Assembly: GCA_039555135.1 (NCBI GenBank)
Contig: CP114179.1
Coordinates: 4,526,001 to 4,590,000, forward strand
Direction: 5' to 3'
DNA from: Phycisphaeraceae bacterium D3-23
Lineage (GTDB): Bacteria > Planctomycetota > Phycisphaerae > Phycisphaerales > Phycisphaeraceae
Length of the DNA stretch: 64,000 nucleotides
In this document: positions 33,512 to 42,676 of the stretch, piece after piece
Layout of the letters: each line of letters opens with the position of its first letter
Position numbering within the stretch: the first letter of the stretch is position 1
Translations under genes and position numbers: made by a program
The notes under the pieces: generated by a model
What the model was told of the DNA's origin: nothing
The model's database searches: none
What the model saw: only the letters and a program-made list of their open reading frames with translations

Positions 33512-33829
33512 TTATCCGCGCATCGTCTGCCACGCCTCGACGTCGAGGGTGCCGCGTCGTCTAAAGAGCATTACGACCAGGCCCAGCGCCAGCGCCGCCT
33601 CGGCAGCGGCGATCGTCAGTACAAAAATCACAAAGGTCTGCCCCGTCACGTTGCCGTGAAACTTCGCAAACGCGACGAGCGACAGCGCGACGCCCTGAAA
33701 CATCATCTCGGTGCACAGGAACATGACGATCAGGTTCCGCCGCGTGACAAAGCCGATGAGCCCGAGCACGAACAGGATCGAGCTCGTCATCAGGAAGTGC
33801 GACAGCGCCAGGGGGGTCAGCGTCTCCAT
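33512..33829 (-). CDS. nuoK: NADH-quinone oxidoreductase subunit K
   Basis: 105 residues, three membrane helices. Family features are LALSHFLMTSSILFVLGLIGFVTRRNLIVMFLCTEMMFQGVALSLVAF (with the conserved membrane Glu in CTEMM) and FVIFVLTIAAAEAALALGLVVMLFRRRGTLD (the second conserved Glu). The ATG at 33827-33829 lies one base after the nuoJ stop, so the two are coupled. Confidence 0.95.
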   Translation of the reverse strand: METLTPLALSHFLMTSSILFVLGLIGFVTRRNLIVMFLCTEMMFQGVALSLVAFAKFHGNVTGQTFVIFVLTIAAAEAALALGLVVMLFRRRGTLDVEAWQTMRG

Positions 33830-33830
33830 G

Positions 33831-34727
33831 CTAAGCCACACCCTCCTGCCGCTGCGCGGCCTTCGCCACGGCGGACTCGGCGTCCGTGTGCTGCGGCCCC
33901 GGCGGGATGTGCGTCTTGGCGATCACGACCGCGCCGATCAGCGAGACCAGCAGGATGACGCCCGCCAGCTCGATCGCCAACGGGTGCTTGTTAAATAGAT
34001 CGAGCCCGACGCGTTCGACGTTGCTGACCCTGCCCGCGGTGAACTGCGGGGAGGAGGCGAGCTCTTCGTCGTTCTCCGTATCGAGCCCGCGCTCGGTAAG
34101 CTGGGTCGCGATGACCTCGGCGTCGCTCGCCATCCTCGCGTCCGGGTTCGCCAGCATCGTCGGCCGATCCGGGCTGTCAAATCCCACCGAGAGCAGCACC
34201 GACAGCAGCAGAAACCCCGCGACGCAGGCCCATAGCGGGTCCTTGCTAAACCGGTCATAGCGCGGGGCCTCGTCTTCTTTGCCCGGCTCAAGGGGCTGGC
34301 TGGCGAGCATGATGACGAACATGTAGGTGACGAGGATCGCGCCGCCGTAGATGATAATCATCGCGAAGGCCATGAAGTCGGCTGCGAGGACGAGGAACAT
34401 CCCGCCGCCGGCGAGGACGACCATGATGAACCAGAGCGCGGAGTAGACGGGACGGCGGTGCGTGATGACACGGACGGCGGCGGCGATGGCGATCGCGCTG
34501 AAGACGTAGAAGTAGATGAAGGTGGTGGCGGGGAGGCCGAGCGTATTGGCGGAGAAGTCGTGGATGAGCCCGGTGTTGAAGGCGATCGCGAGCCAGCACC
34601 CGCCGAGCGTGGCCGCGCCGAGGAGGGCACCGAGGGGCGCAAGCCGGCTGCCGGGCCTGGGCATCATCAGGACCAAGGCGATGGCCCCGAGCACCGACGC
34701 GATGTAGAGCAGCAGTGGGGTGGACAT
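33831..34727 (-). CDS. nuoJ: NADH-quinone oxidoreductase subunit J
   Basis: 298 residues, longer than the usual 170-200. Five helices are expected; FMAFAMIIIYGGAILVTYMFVIML is the NuoJ signature. A soluble loop of about 65 residues (PDRPTMLANPDARMASDAEVIATQLTE...) is inserted before the last helix. The C-terminal ESAVAKAAQRQEGVA is also extra. The ATG at 34725-34727 gives the normal N-terminus; the longer upstream reading is not hydrophobic. First gene of the nuoJKLMN run; nuoI is not adjacent. Confidence 0.92.
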   Translation of the reverse strand: MSTPLLLYIASVLGAIALVLMMPRPGSRLAPLGALLGAATLGGCWLAIAFNTGLIHDFSANTLGLPATTFIYFYVFSAIAIAAAVRVITHRRPVYSALWFIMVVLAGGGMFLVLAADFMAFAMIIIYGGAILVTYMFVIMLASQPLEPGKEDEAPRYDRFSKDPLWACVAGFLLLSVLLSVGFDSPDRPTMLANPDARMASDAEVIATQLTERGLDTENDEELASSPQFTAGRVSNVERVGLDLFNKHPLAIELAGVILLVSLIGAVVIAKTHIPPGPQHTDAESAVAKAAQRQEGVA

Positions 34728-35007
34728 CAGTGGCCGTGGTCTTCCGGGGGAAGCCGGGATGAGAACACGCCTGGGCGGCGTTTGGGCCGGTGTGAACGGC
34801 CCCTGATCGATGGGCGTCGCCGCCCGTCCAGAGCAGGGGACAGGATAGACGCGCACCGGAGCGCGAGCAAGTTGTGGATAGCTCGAAAACGCGATGAGAA
34901 CGCCATGACACGAGACGAACGATGTCAAAACCCCCGAAGCCCACGGATTCCATCCGTGGGTGATCCAGCGCACAGGCCGAGCGGGAAGTAGAAAAAAAGA
35001 CCCCGCC
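34728..35007. other. Intergenic region upstream of nuoJ, with a hairpin
   Basis: No gene is seen here. It must hold the promoter of the nuoJKLMN unit and the end of the GH15 gene. A perfect 8-bp hairpin CCCACGGA, loop TTCCA, TCCGTGGG lies at 34940-34960, between the two minus-strand genes. It could end transcription of the GH15 gene, but there is no clear T-run after it. Confidence 0.5.
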
Positions 35008-37221
35008 TCACACCGGCAGCGGCATCACCGCGTCGCGCTGCGCCACCGGCTCATCAGGACCCGGCTCAACCGGCTCCCCCGCGCGCTTTGCCTCCCGGAT
35101 CGCTCGCAGCTTGTTGCGGTAGTTCACCACCGTCGCCACCACCGTCGCGTGGCTCCATGTCAGCGGGCTTACCGACAGCGGCGCGTTCGTCTCCGGATGC
35201 ACCTGCTCGGCCAGGACGCCTGAAGGCAGCGCCCGCTCGGCGACCCAGTCCAGATACACCCGCGCCTCCTCAAGCTCCGGCTCGGTCCGCGCACACGCGA
35301 TCCGGTAGTCCGCCATCCAGAGCGTGCAGATGAACCACGGGTTGCCGGGGATGTTCTCGGTGTCCTGGCTGACCTGCTGGTAGTAGTCGTTGACGTACCG
35401 CGCGACCCCGCCGACAGGCGTCTTGATCGTGAGCCGGTCTTCGACCGCCTTCATCGTCGCCTTGACGCGCTCGTCGTCCGCAGGCAGCAGCCCCATCGAG
35501 AAGATCGCAAACATCGATGCGTCGACGTTCAGATCCGGTTCGTACCAGACCGTATCGCCCAGCGGCGCATCCGCGTGAGTCGGCTGGGGTTCGCGCCCAT
35601 CGAACAGGTCGGCCATGAACCCCGCGACACGGTCGGTGTCGATCGGATTGATCCGCCGGAGGAATCGGCCGTGGTCCTTGGACCACAGGTACCCGCAGAA
35701 GGCGTCACGGACTTCCTCGGCCGCCTGGTTGTATTTGGACGCCCGCTCGTTGTCGCCGAAGCTCTCGGCAAACTTGCACGCGGCGCGCAGGCCGCCGTAC
35801 ACCGTCGCGACCGTAAAAGCGTGGACGCCCCAGCGTTCCTCCCACAGGTCGTAGCTGGGCAGGGGCAGCTTCGTGTCCGGGTCGCGGTACTTGCACATAA
35901 AGTCTGCGGCCGGCTGGATCATCTTGACCCACAGCGGGCGGACAAACTCGATATCGCGGTTGCGCGCATAGTGACGCCAAAGCGACCAGATGACCAGCGC
36001 CGTCTCGTCCTCCTGGATCGGCATCTGGGGCTGGCCCTTGGCATCGACCCAGGGGTGCCAGCTCGAGCCCGGCGAGCCGTCGGGGCAGTACTTGTGGAGG
36101 AACATGCCGCGCTTGTTGATGACCCGGGCGCAGAAGGCATAGAACCGACGCGAGACATCCGGGAAACCGGCCGCGTCCATGGCGTCGGCGACGAACGCGC
36201 CGTCGCGCGGCCAGAGGTACGAGTAGGTGTCGCGGTTGTACTGCAGGTAGTCGCTGTCGTTCGCGGCGAGGATCGCGCCGCCGCTGTCGATCTGCGTGCG
36301 TACGACCAGGAGCGAGCGCTTGTAGAGGTCGTCGACGCGCTCACTCAACGCGGGGCTCGGCGTACCGTTCTCGATATCGCTCTGGCGTCGGGGCTCGCCG
36401 GTGCGTGCGGCCGTGAGCCAGAGCTTCCAGTAGGCCTCGGTGCGGTCGATGACGTGCTGGGGGCCGTGCTCGTGGAGGAACGCGTTGAGCTCTTCGCAGT
36501 CGTTGTAGCTGTGCCCGCAGCCGATGACGAGGTACGCCGTGCGTGTCTCGTGGGGCGCGAGCTTGACCGAGCAGAGGATGGTCGAGTCGACCGAGCCCTG
36601 CGCGATTGCGTTCATGCCGAGTTGGCCGTCCTCGGCGTCGCGCCAGGTGCCTTCCGCGCCGCCGAAGCCCGAGTTGCCCGTGGCGTACTGGTCGGTCCGC
36701 TGCTCGGAGTCGAGGTAGAAGCCGCACATGATGTACCGCTCCTTGCGGTAGTGGATCATGCACTTGAGTTGGGGGTCGTAGTACGCGGTGTCGCCGACAT
36801 CCGTGCCGTAGAGGTGGAAGTTGTGGTGGTGGAGTAGCCGGACCTCGCGTTCCTCGTCGCTTTGGTTAGCGACCTCGATCCGGCGGACCATCACTGGCCG
36901 GTGGTAATCAACCACATCCGAGCAGCGCAGCTGGACCATCAGGTCGTCGCACGTCATCTCGACGTCCGTCGCCAGCGTATCGGGCCGGTACTTGAGCGAG
37001 CGGTCCCAGCCCGAGTCGGACCAGTAGACGTGCGACCGCCGGCGTTCGTTCTTATTCTTCAGCCGCTCGGCCGGGAGCTTGCCCCAGACGCCGAACTTGC
37101 AGGGCCGCTCATCGACCTGGTTTTCCTGGCCGACGAAGGGGAAGTAGAGGTCGCGGATCTGGTACTGGTCGTCAAAGGCGACCAGCATCTGGCCGTTACC
37201 GACGGGGATATTGCGTGGCAT
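35008..37221 (-). CDS. Glycoside hydrolase family 15 (glucoamylase-like) protein
   Basis: 737 residues. The N-terminal beta-sandwich (about 1-265) begins MPRNIPVGNGQMLVAFDDQYQIRDLYFPFVGQENQ. An (alpha/alpha)6 barrel follows, with YNRDTYSYLWPRDGAFVADAMD, SYDLWEERWGVHAFTVATVYGG (a catalytic acid candidate) and LPSGVLAEQVHPETN (a catalytic base candidate). It probably releases glucose from alpha-glucans or trehalose-like sugars. No signal peptide is seen, so it is cytosolic, which suggests turnover of stored glycogen. The ATG at 37219-37221 follows GGAGCACGG. Confidence 0.88.
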   Translation of the reverse strand: MPRNIPVGNGQMLVAFDDQYQIRDLYFPFVGQENQVDERPCKFGVWGKLPAERLKNKNERRRSHVYWSDSGWDRSLKYRPDTLATDVEMTCDDLMVQLRCSDVVDYHRPVMVRRIEVANQSDEEREVRLLHHHNFHLYGTDVGDTAYYDPQLKCMIHYRKERYIMCGFYLDSEQRTDQYATGNSGFGGAEGTWRDAEDGQLGMNAIAQGSVDSTILCSVKLAPHETRTAYLVIGCGHSYNDCEELNAFLHEHGPQHVIDRTEAYWKLWLTAARTGEPRRQSDIENGTPSPALSERVDDLYKRSLLVVRTQIDSGGAILAANDSDYLQYNRDTYSYLWPRDGAFVADAMDAAGFPDVSRRFYAFCARVINKRGMFLHKYCPDGSPGSSWHPWVDAKGQPQMPIQEDETALVIWSLWRHYARNRDIEFVRPLWVKMIQPAADFMCKYRDPDTKLPLPSYDLWEERWGVHAFTVATVYGGLRAACKFAESFGDNERASKYNQAAEEVRDAFCGYLWSKDHGRFLRRINPIDTDRVAGFMADLFDGREPQPTHADAPLGDTVWYEPDLNVDASMFAIFSMGLLPADDERVKATMKAVEDRLTIKTPVGGVARYVNDYYQQVSQDTENIPGNPWFICTLWMADYRIACARTEPELEEARVYLDWVAERALPSGVLAEQVHPETNAPLSVSPLTWSHATVVATVVNYRNKLRAIREAKRAGEPVEPGPDEPVAQRDAVMPLPV

Positions 37222-37365
37222 CCGTGCTCCTGGCATCAGGCGAAACGGGTAGTGAAAGGCCCCACCAAACAAACGGCGGGGCATGCATTGGATATCGGCC
37301 GTCCGGTGGCCTGTCGTTAATCCGTGCGGGAGTGTAGCCGCAACCCGGAGAGGGTGATAACCGCG

Positions 37366-37776
37366 CTAGTCTCGGGGCAGGTAGCCGCGGTAGCTGTCGG
37401 GGAAAGGCCAACTCCCCTCGGTGCTAGAGCCTCCGCCATCCACAATGATGCCCTGGGCGTCCGTATACAGCCAGAACTTGCGGTAGTGTCGCTCGGTCCG
37501 CGCGGGGATTACACGCGATGTCCCGACGAACGTATCGCCTTCCATCTTCCCCTTGAGCTCGGTGTACTCTTCGAAGTGCTCTTCCCACTCGTTTTCCCAG
37601 ACATACGAGCCCGCACCGGAGGGGCTGATTCGGACCTCTGGCGTGTTATGGAACTGCGCGAGCGCGGTGTCGATATGCCGGCCCTTCCATGCGGCCCCGG
37701 CATCCTCGGCGGTGACGCAGGCGGTGAGCAGCAACACGCACGTGGCGGCAAGGACGATGTGTTTTACGTTTTTCAT
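37366..37776 (-). CDS. Hypothetical lipoprotein
   Basis: 136 residues from the ATG at 37774-37776 (MKNVKHIVLAATCVLLLTAC). The lipobox LLTAC gives a lipid anchor. The mature part reads DTALAQFHNTPEVRISPSGAGSYVW...EGDTFVGTSRVIPARTERHYRKFWLYTDAQGIIVDGG, a small beta fold of the kind seen in lipoproteins that test a conserved core for modulation of an outer membrane complex. No specific family is recognised. It lies 20 bp downstream of the phosphoesterase on the same strand, so they are probably co-transcribed. Confidence 0.75.
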   Translation of the reverse strand: MKNVKHIVLAATCVLLLTACVTAEDAGAAWKGRHIDTALAQFHNTPEVRISPSGAGSYVWENEWEEHFEEYTELKGKMEGDTFVGTSRVIPARTERHYRKFWLYTDAQGIIVDGGGSSTEGSWPFPDSYRGYLPRD

Positions 37777-37796
37777 CACAGGCTCCTGCATTCACT

Positions 37797-38720
37797 TTAC
37801 CGGTACTCGATCTCCACCCGCTCGCGGTGCTGGGCGTGTCGGCGGTCGCAGCAGTTAAGCCGGAGGTCCAGCCCATCTGTTTTCTGGTGACAGTCGACCC
37901 AGCCGTTGGGGTGGGCGCGGTCGAAGACGTAGCCGGTCGGCGGGAGGTTGACGAGGTAGATACCATCGTCGCGCTGGCTGTGCTGCCAGTTGTGAGAATG
38001 GCCAAAGAAGATGCTCTTGACTTTGTTGGCGGGGGAGATGACCTCAAAGAACGCGTCCGCGTCGCGCAATCCCCAGTTCGTGCCGTCACGCTGGGTCCAG
38101 TCGAAGTTGTGGTGGACCATCAGGTTCACCGGCTTGTCGTCAAGGTCGTCCAGCGTTTCGGCGATCCAGCCGATCTGTGTCTCACCCAGCCGGCCCGACA
38201 CGACACTGGTCTCCTGCAGCGAATCGAGCAGCAGCCAGTTCGCCCGCGCGGTCTCGACCACCGTCACGTGCTTGTTCGTCACCGGCGGCGTCTCGGGGGC
38301 GCGGGCGACGCCGGCCTCGTAGAAGTTCTCGGTGTTGTCGTGGTTCCCCAGCACACAGTGCACCGGGACACCCTGCTCCAACATCGCCACCGTGAGATTC
38401 AGGAACTGCTCATAATCACCGGGTCGGCCAACATCCAGTGCACAGTCGCCACAGACCAGTGCGTACGCGGGCTTGCGTCCGGCCATCGCCTCGCGGATGC
38501 AGCGGGCGAAGAGGTCGTAGACGTTGACGCGCTGGTTGCCGCCCAGCGTCGCGCGGTTGCGGTCGATGTGCGTATCCGAGAACAGAGCCAGCCGATGCGG
38601 GTCGGGCCGTTCATCATCCTGCAGCGCCCAGACGCTCTGCGGCAGCGCGGCGGCCCCCGCGAGCGCGGCGGCCGAGTGGATAAAGCGGCGGCGAGAGATC
38701 GGCGGCAGTGAAATCGGCAT
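37797..38720 (-). CDS. Tat-exported calcineurin-like phosphoesterase
   Basis: 307 residues. Twin-arginine signal (SRRRFIHSAAALAGAAALPQ). Metallophosphoesterase motifs are FSDTHIDRN, VCGDCALDVGRPGDYEQF (GDxxD region), VLGNHDNTE (GNHD), VHHNFDW and FFGHSHNWQ (GHxH). Two metal ions are expected at the active site. Substrate unknown; it should act outside the cytoplasm. It is divergent from nuoG with about 180 bp between them. Confidence 0.88.
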   Translation of the reverse strand: MPISLPPISRRRFIHSAAALAGAAALPQSVWALQDDERPDPHRLALFSDTHIDRNRATLGGNQRVNVYDLFARCIREAMAGRKPAYALVCGDCALDVGRPGDYEQFLNLTVAMLEQGVPVHCVLGNHDNTENFYEAGVARAPETPPVTNKHVTVVETARANWLLLDSLQETSVVSGRLGETQIGWIAETLDDLDDKPVNLMVHHNFDWTQRDGTNWGLRDADAFFEVISPANKVKSIFFGHSHNWQHSQRDDGIYLVNLPPTGYVFDRAHPNGWVDCHQKTDGLDLRLNCCDRRHAQHRERVEIEYR

Positions 38721-38901
38721 GCTCGGGGCTCCTCAGGGGCTTGCGGTACCCCATCATACGCCTCTACCCAGCCCGCCGACCAGCCCCTTGTGCTTTGATC
38801 GCACGCGCCCACGGCCATACACTGAACCCCACGACTGACACGACGCCGGGCCGAGCGAAACCAAAACCGCACGACGCCCGCCCAAGCCCACGGACCTCCC
38901 C

Positions 38902-40542
38902 ATGCCCACCATCACCATCGACGGCAAACCCTGCGACTTCGAGGGCAGCAAAAATATCCTCCAGGTCGCACTCGATAACGGCATCGAGATCCCGCACTAC
39001 TGCTACCACGACGGGCTCAGCGTCGCCGCCTCCTGCCGCATCTGCCTCGCCGAGGTCGCAAGCCCCAACCCCCGCAACGACAACAAGGTCGAGCTGATCC
39101 CCAAGCTCATCCCGACCTGCCAGACGCCCGCCGCCGACGGCATGGAGGTCCACACCCAGAGCCCCAAGGCGATCGCCAACCAAAAAGCGATCATGGAATA
39201 CCTCCTCATTAACCACCCGCTCGACTGCCCTGTCTGCGACCAGGCCGGCGAGTGCCTGCTCCAGGACTACTCCTACAAGTACGGCAGCGGCGCATCACGC
39301 TTCGAAGAAAACAAGATCAAGCAGCCCAAGAAAGACATGGGCCCAACGATCCTGCTCTATTCCGACCGCTGCATCATGTGCTCGCGATGCGTCCGCTTCA
39401 CGCAGGAAGTCACCGGCACCAACGAGATCGGCATCTTCGGGCGCGGCTCCTCCGAACAGATCGACATCTTCCCCGGCAAGCCGCTGGACAACGAGCTGGC
39501 GGGCAACGTCGTCGATATCTGCCCGGTCGGCGCGTTCCTCGATAAAGACTTCCTCATGTCGATGCGCGTCTGGAACCTGACCAGCACCCCGAGCATCGAC
39601 GGCATCACCGCGTCGGGCGACAACCTGATGCTTGAGCACAACGAGGGCACGATCTACCGCGTCAAGCCACGCACAAACCTCGACGTCAACCAATGGTGGA
39701 CCAGCGACGAGATCCGCTACGGCTGGAAGTTCGTCCACTCGGAAGACCGCCTGACAAGCCCGTCGCTCCCCCCGGAAGGCGGGTCGGAGTTGGAGCAGCG
39801 TCGGCCGGTCGACTGGAACGAGGGGCTCAACGCGGCCGCGGCGGGGCTGCGGGACATCGCCGACCGCTTCGGCGCGGGGTCGCTCGCGCTGGTCGTGAGC
39901 CCGATGCTCACCTGCGAGGACGCGTACGAGCTTGCGCAGCTCGCCCGCGCAATCGACCCGAGCGCACACCTCGCCGTCGGCCCCGTGCCGTTCGAGGGCG
40001 AAGACAAGACCTTCCCCGGCAACTACACGATCTACGCTGAAAAAGCCCCCAACGCCCGCGGCGTCCGCCGAGCGCTCGGACTCGTTACCGACAACGTGCT
40101 GGAGTTCGACCCGCTCGCCGAAAAATCCAGCGAGTTCTCCGCGCTTCTCCTCACCGGCAACTACGCCAGCAACTGGACCACGCCCGGCATCGTGGACCTG
40201 GTCAAAGACAAGTTCTCCGTCGTGCTCGACACACTGCCCAGCGCGATTACGAATAGCGCCGATGTCCTGCTCCCGTCCGTTACCTGGGCCGAGAAGGCCG
40301 GCACGTTCGAGAACGTCAACAACCGCCTGCAGAGCTTCGGCCCCGCGGTCCCCGCCGTCGAGTTCGCCCGGCCCGAGGCGCAGATCGCGCTCGACCTGCT
40401 GCACTTCACGACCGATGCCCAACGCCGCGTCTACGACGCCGACCAGACCCGCGCCGCGATGGGCGGGGCGTTCACCACCGACGTCCACCCCCCGCCCGCC
40501 GCGCCCCAGGCCGCGAGCGACGTGCAGTACGTCGCGCTCTGA
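38902..40542 (+). CDS. nuoG: NADH-quinone oxidoreductase subunit G
   Basis: 546 residues. The electron-transfer subunit of complex I. The 2Fe-2S ferredoxin domain has IPHYCYHDGLSVAASCRICLAEV and LIPTCQTP. The His/Cys3 cluster is HPLDCPVCDQAGEC. The two-cluster segment has DRCIMCSRCVRF and GNVVDICPVGAF. The C-terminal molybdopterin-oxidoreductase-like domain is short (about 300 residues). It lies 4 kb from nuoJ, on the opposite strand and without other nuo genes around it, so its place in the operon is broken. Confidence 0.92.
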   Translation: MPTITIDGKPCDFEGSKNILQVALDNGIEIPHYCYHDGLSVAASCRICLAEVASPNPRNDNKVELIPKLIPTCQTPAADGMEVHTQSPKAIANQKAIMEYLLINHPLDCPVCDQAGECLLQDYSYKYGSGASRFEENKIKQPKKDMGPTILLYSDRCIMCSRCVRFTQEVTGTNEIGIFGRGSSEQIDIFPGKPLDNELAGNVVDICPVGAFLDKDFLMSMRVWNLTSTPSIDGITASGDNLMLEHNEGTIYRVKPRTNLDVNQWWTSDEIRYGWKFVHSEDRLTSPSLPPEGGSELEQRRPVDWNEGLNAAAAGLRDIADRFGAGSLALVVSPMLTCEDAYELAQLARAIDPSAHLAVGPVPFEGEDKTFPGNYTIYAEKAPNARGVRRALGLVTDNVLEFDPLAEKSSEFSALLLTGNYASNWTTPGIVDLVKDKFSVVLDTLPSAITNSADVLLPSVTWAEKAGTFENVNNRLQSFGPAVPAVEFARPEAQIALDLLHFTTDAQRRVYDADQTRAAMGGAFTTDVHPPPAAPQAASDVQYVAL

Positions 40543-40545
40543 CCC

Positions 40546-40620
40546 GTTTAGCCGTCGCCCATCGGGGCGCCGCATCGAGACACGTCACGCAAACGCGCCG
40601 CCCATCGGGCGATGACTCAC
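40546..40620. repeat. Degenerate copy of the GTTTAGCCGTCGCCC repeat
   Basis: Begins GTTTAGCCGTCGCCC (40546-40560), identical over 15 nt to the minus-strand reading of the 1500-1588 element. The right part (GCGCCGCCCATCGGGCGA, about 40595-40612) corresponds to the other arm, but its end has decayed. It lies between nuoG and a lipoprotein gene. Confidence 0.6.
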
Positions 40621-40647
40621 ACAATGGATCGTTCAACGAAGGACGCC

Positions 40648-41100
40648 ATGACTCCGCACTTCCGCATTACGCTACTGCTCATCGCGGGCCTGTTCTTCCT
40701 CCCCGCCTGCGGCGCCAAAAAAACCACCGACCAGGGCGCGATCGACGCGTTTGTCGCGCAGTACGAAAAGGCATACAAAGCCAACGACCGCGGCGCGATC
40801 CTGAACCAGGTCGATTGGCCGGCCGTGAACGAAGAGCTGCGCGATTTCACGAAGGGCTATGTCTACCCGTACCTCGGGCAGGTGCCGCTGGAGTCGATCC
40901 AGGCCGTCGCGTACGAGCCGTCACCCGACGACCCAACGGAGCACGAAGGCAAGGCGATCATGCCCAGCCCTGAGCCGACGCACCGTGTCGTGCTCACGTT
41001 TGAGCCGGCGGATGCGTACACCGACCCTGAGACGCTCGCTATCCTGATCGTCGAGCGCGACGGCAAAGTCCACCTCTGCGGGTGGTCGTTCGCGGACTAA
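40648..41100 (+). CDS. Hypothetical lipoprotein
   Basis: 150 residues. The ATG at 40648 follows GAAGGA at good spacing. The signal peptide ends in a lipobox (LFFLPAC). The mature part (TDQGAIDAFVAQYEKAYKANDRGAILNQVDWPAVNEELRDF) resembles NTF2/SnoaL-like folds that hold small ligands or mediate dimers; this is a weak guess. Otherwise unknown. Confidence 0.72.
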   Translation: MTPHFRITLLLIAGLFFLPACGAKKTTDQGAIDAFVAQYEKAYKANDRGAILNQVDWPAVNEELRDFTKGYVYPYLGQVPLESIQAVAYEPSPDDPTEHEGKAIMPSPEPTHRVVLTFEPADAYTDPETLAILIVERDGKVHLCGWSFAD

Positions 41101-41142
41101 GAGTGTTGCAAAGCGTGACGCGGCCGATGCGCCGGTGCGTGG

Positions 41143-41359
41143 TTAGCGGGCCATGTCTTCACGGAGCTGCGCGACCTGCGCCTCGCTGAGCCGGGCCGGG
41201 CGGTCCCAGACGTCGCTCAGCGACGGGGGCGGGCGTGTCGCGGTGGGACCAAGTAGGCTCGATGCTGCGGCGGGGGGTGCGTTCGGTCACGCAGCCGGTC
41301 GCGAGCGTGAGGGAGGCAAAGGCGAGCAGGGCGAGGGTGGTACGAATGATGCCTGACAT
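41143..41359 (-). CDS. Small lipoprotein, frameshifted
   Basis: The start is ATG 41357-41359 (MSGIIRTTLALLAFASLTLATGC), with the lipobox LATGC. The N-terminal frame runs on to a poor C-terminus (stop at 41159). If one G is dropped from the run of five at 41225-41229, the reading becomes DTPAPSLSDVWDRPARLSEAQVAQLREDMAR, ending at TAA 41143-41145. That tail is a plausible helical end and better than the unshifted one. A +1 indel is therefore likely. Function unknown. Confidence 0.45.
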
Positions 41360-41650
41360 TGATTCTCCAAACCCCCTTGCTTGCTTTCTCTGGCCACCCG
41401 CTTCATCGGCGCGGCCGGGATTCGGCTCCCAGCCGGTTTTGGGGTTGCCCATTTTATCGGCCCGGGGCCACAATTGAAAGACGTTCATAATCTTTTTAAG
41501 GTTACGGCAGCCAGCGGCCCTCCAGGGGCTTTCCAAGAGCTATCTGAGGGCCTCAGCGTGGGAATGGTCCAGTTTTCAGGTACAAAGCTTGATGGAAGCG
41601 TCGAATTCACGCGCTGGAGATGCCACCCGAACAGACCCCCATCCCCGGAC
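41360..41650. other. Divergent intergenic region
   Basis: It separates the small lipoprotein gene (minus) from the MBL-fold gene (plus) and must hold promoters for both. It is less GC-rich than its surroundings in parts (for example GTTCATAATCTTTTTAAGG near 41484). An open reading frame continues upstream of the MBL start through this region but has no recognisable protein features. No RNA gene is seen. Confidence 0.4.
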
Positions 41651-42613
41651 ATGCCTGGCCAGCCCCCGCTACAACCCGTGCTGTTTGACGCCGAGCAGGC
41701 CCATGAGCCCCCTGCGCGGGCTGCCCGCCGGAGAAGTTTGGACCCCCGGCCCGGGGTCCGGCTGTGCGTGCTGGGCAGCGGGTCGGGCGGCAACTGCACC
41801 GTCGTCCAGCTCACCGGGGCCGACGGCCAGCGCGACGCCGTCCTGCTCGACGCCGGTTTCGGCCCACGCCGCACGACCCGCAAACTCGCCGAGGCGGGGC
41901 TTGGCTTCGAAGACCTCCGCGCCGTCTGCGTGACGCACTTCGACCAGGACCACTTCAAGCCCTCGCTCATCAAGACCCTCGTCGCGTACGGCATCGCGCT
42001 CCACTGCCACCACTGGCACCTGCCCGACCTCAACAAAGTACGCGGTGCGCAAAAACTCTTCGACGCCGGGCTTGTCGAGCCGTTCGGCGACGGGCTCTTT
42101 GTCCCCGTCCCCGGCTTCACCGCGACGACCACCCGGCTCCAGCACGACCGCCAGGGCACGATCGGCTACCGGCTGTCCTCACGCTTCGGCGACGTCGGCT
42201 TCGCCACCGACCTGGGCCACGCCCCGGCCGCGCTCATCGACCACCTCGCCGGCGTCGACATCCTCTGCATCGAAAGCAACTACGACGAACGCATGACCAC
42301 CCAAAGCAGCCGGCCCGTCTGGGTCAACCGACGAAACCTCTCCGACTCCGGGCACCTGAGCAACGAACAATCCTTCGCGGCAGTGTGCGCAATCCGTGAC
42401 CGCAGCCCGCACGGCAACCCGCGGCACGTCGTCCTGCTCCACCGCTCGTCGCAGTGCAACCACGCGACCAAAGTCCGGCGCGTCTTCGAGCGCGACCCGC
42501 AGATCGCCAAACGTACCACGCAGACCAACCAGCGCACCCGCACGCGCTGGATCAACCTGCGTCCCATGCACCAGGTCAAGCGCCGACAGCTCTGCCTCGC
42601 CACCGCCGTCTAG
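41651..42613 (+). CDS. MBL-fold metallo-hydrolase (YycJ-like)
   Basis: 320 residues. The metallo-beta-lactamase fold begins RLCVLGSGSGGNCTVV, as in the YycJ/WalJ group. The metal motif is HFDQDH (residues 96-101); the usual HxHxDH has Asp in place of the second His. Further ligands are GFATDLGHAP and the Asp/Glu in CIESNYD. The end has HVVLLHRSSQCN. It is probably a nuclease or phosphodiesterase; the family has links to DNA repair and cell wall control. The ATG at 41651 is the last in-frame start before the conserved fold, so the start is uncertain. Confidence 0.8.
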   Translation: MPGQPPLQPVLFDAEQAHEPPARAARRRSLDPRPGVRLCVLGSGSGGNCTVVQLTGADGQRDAVLLDAGFGPRRTTRKLAEAGLGFEDLRAVCVTHFDQDHFKPSLIKTLVAYGIALHCHHWHLPDLNKVRGAQKLFDAGLVEPFGDGLFVPVPGFTATTTRLQHDRQGTIGYRLSSRFGDVGFATDLGHAPAALIDHLAGVDILCIESNYDERMTTQSSRPVWVNRRNLSDSGHLSNEQSFAAVCAIRDRSPHGNPRHVVLLHRSSQCNHATKVRRVFERDPQIAKRTTQTNQRTRTRWINLRPMHQVKRRQLCLATAV

Positions 42614-42676
42614 CTCAAAGCGTAACGCGCCCCAGGCCGACGCTGAGTCCGCGAAGCGTCTGGTTCCTCCAAGGCC

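Noticed and set aside
37797-38720. Tat phosphoesterase as part of the nuo locus
   Set aside because: It is transcribed away from nuoG and belongs with the small lipoprotein downstream of it.
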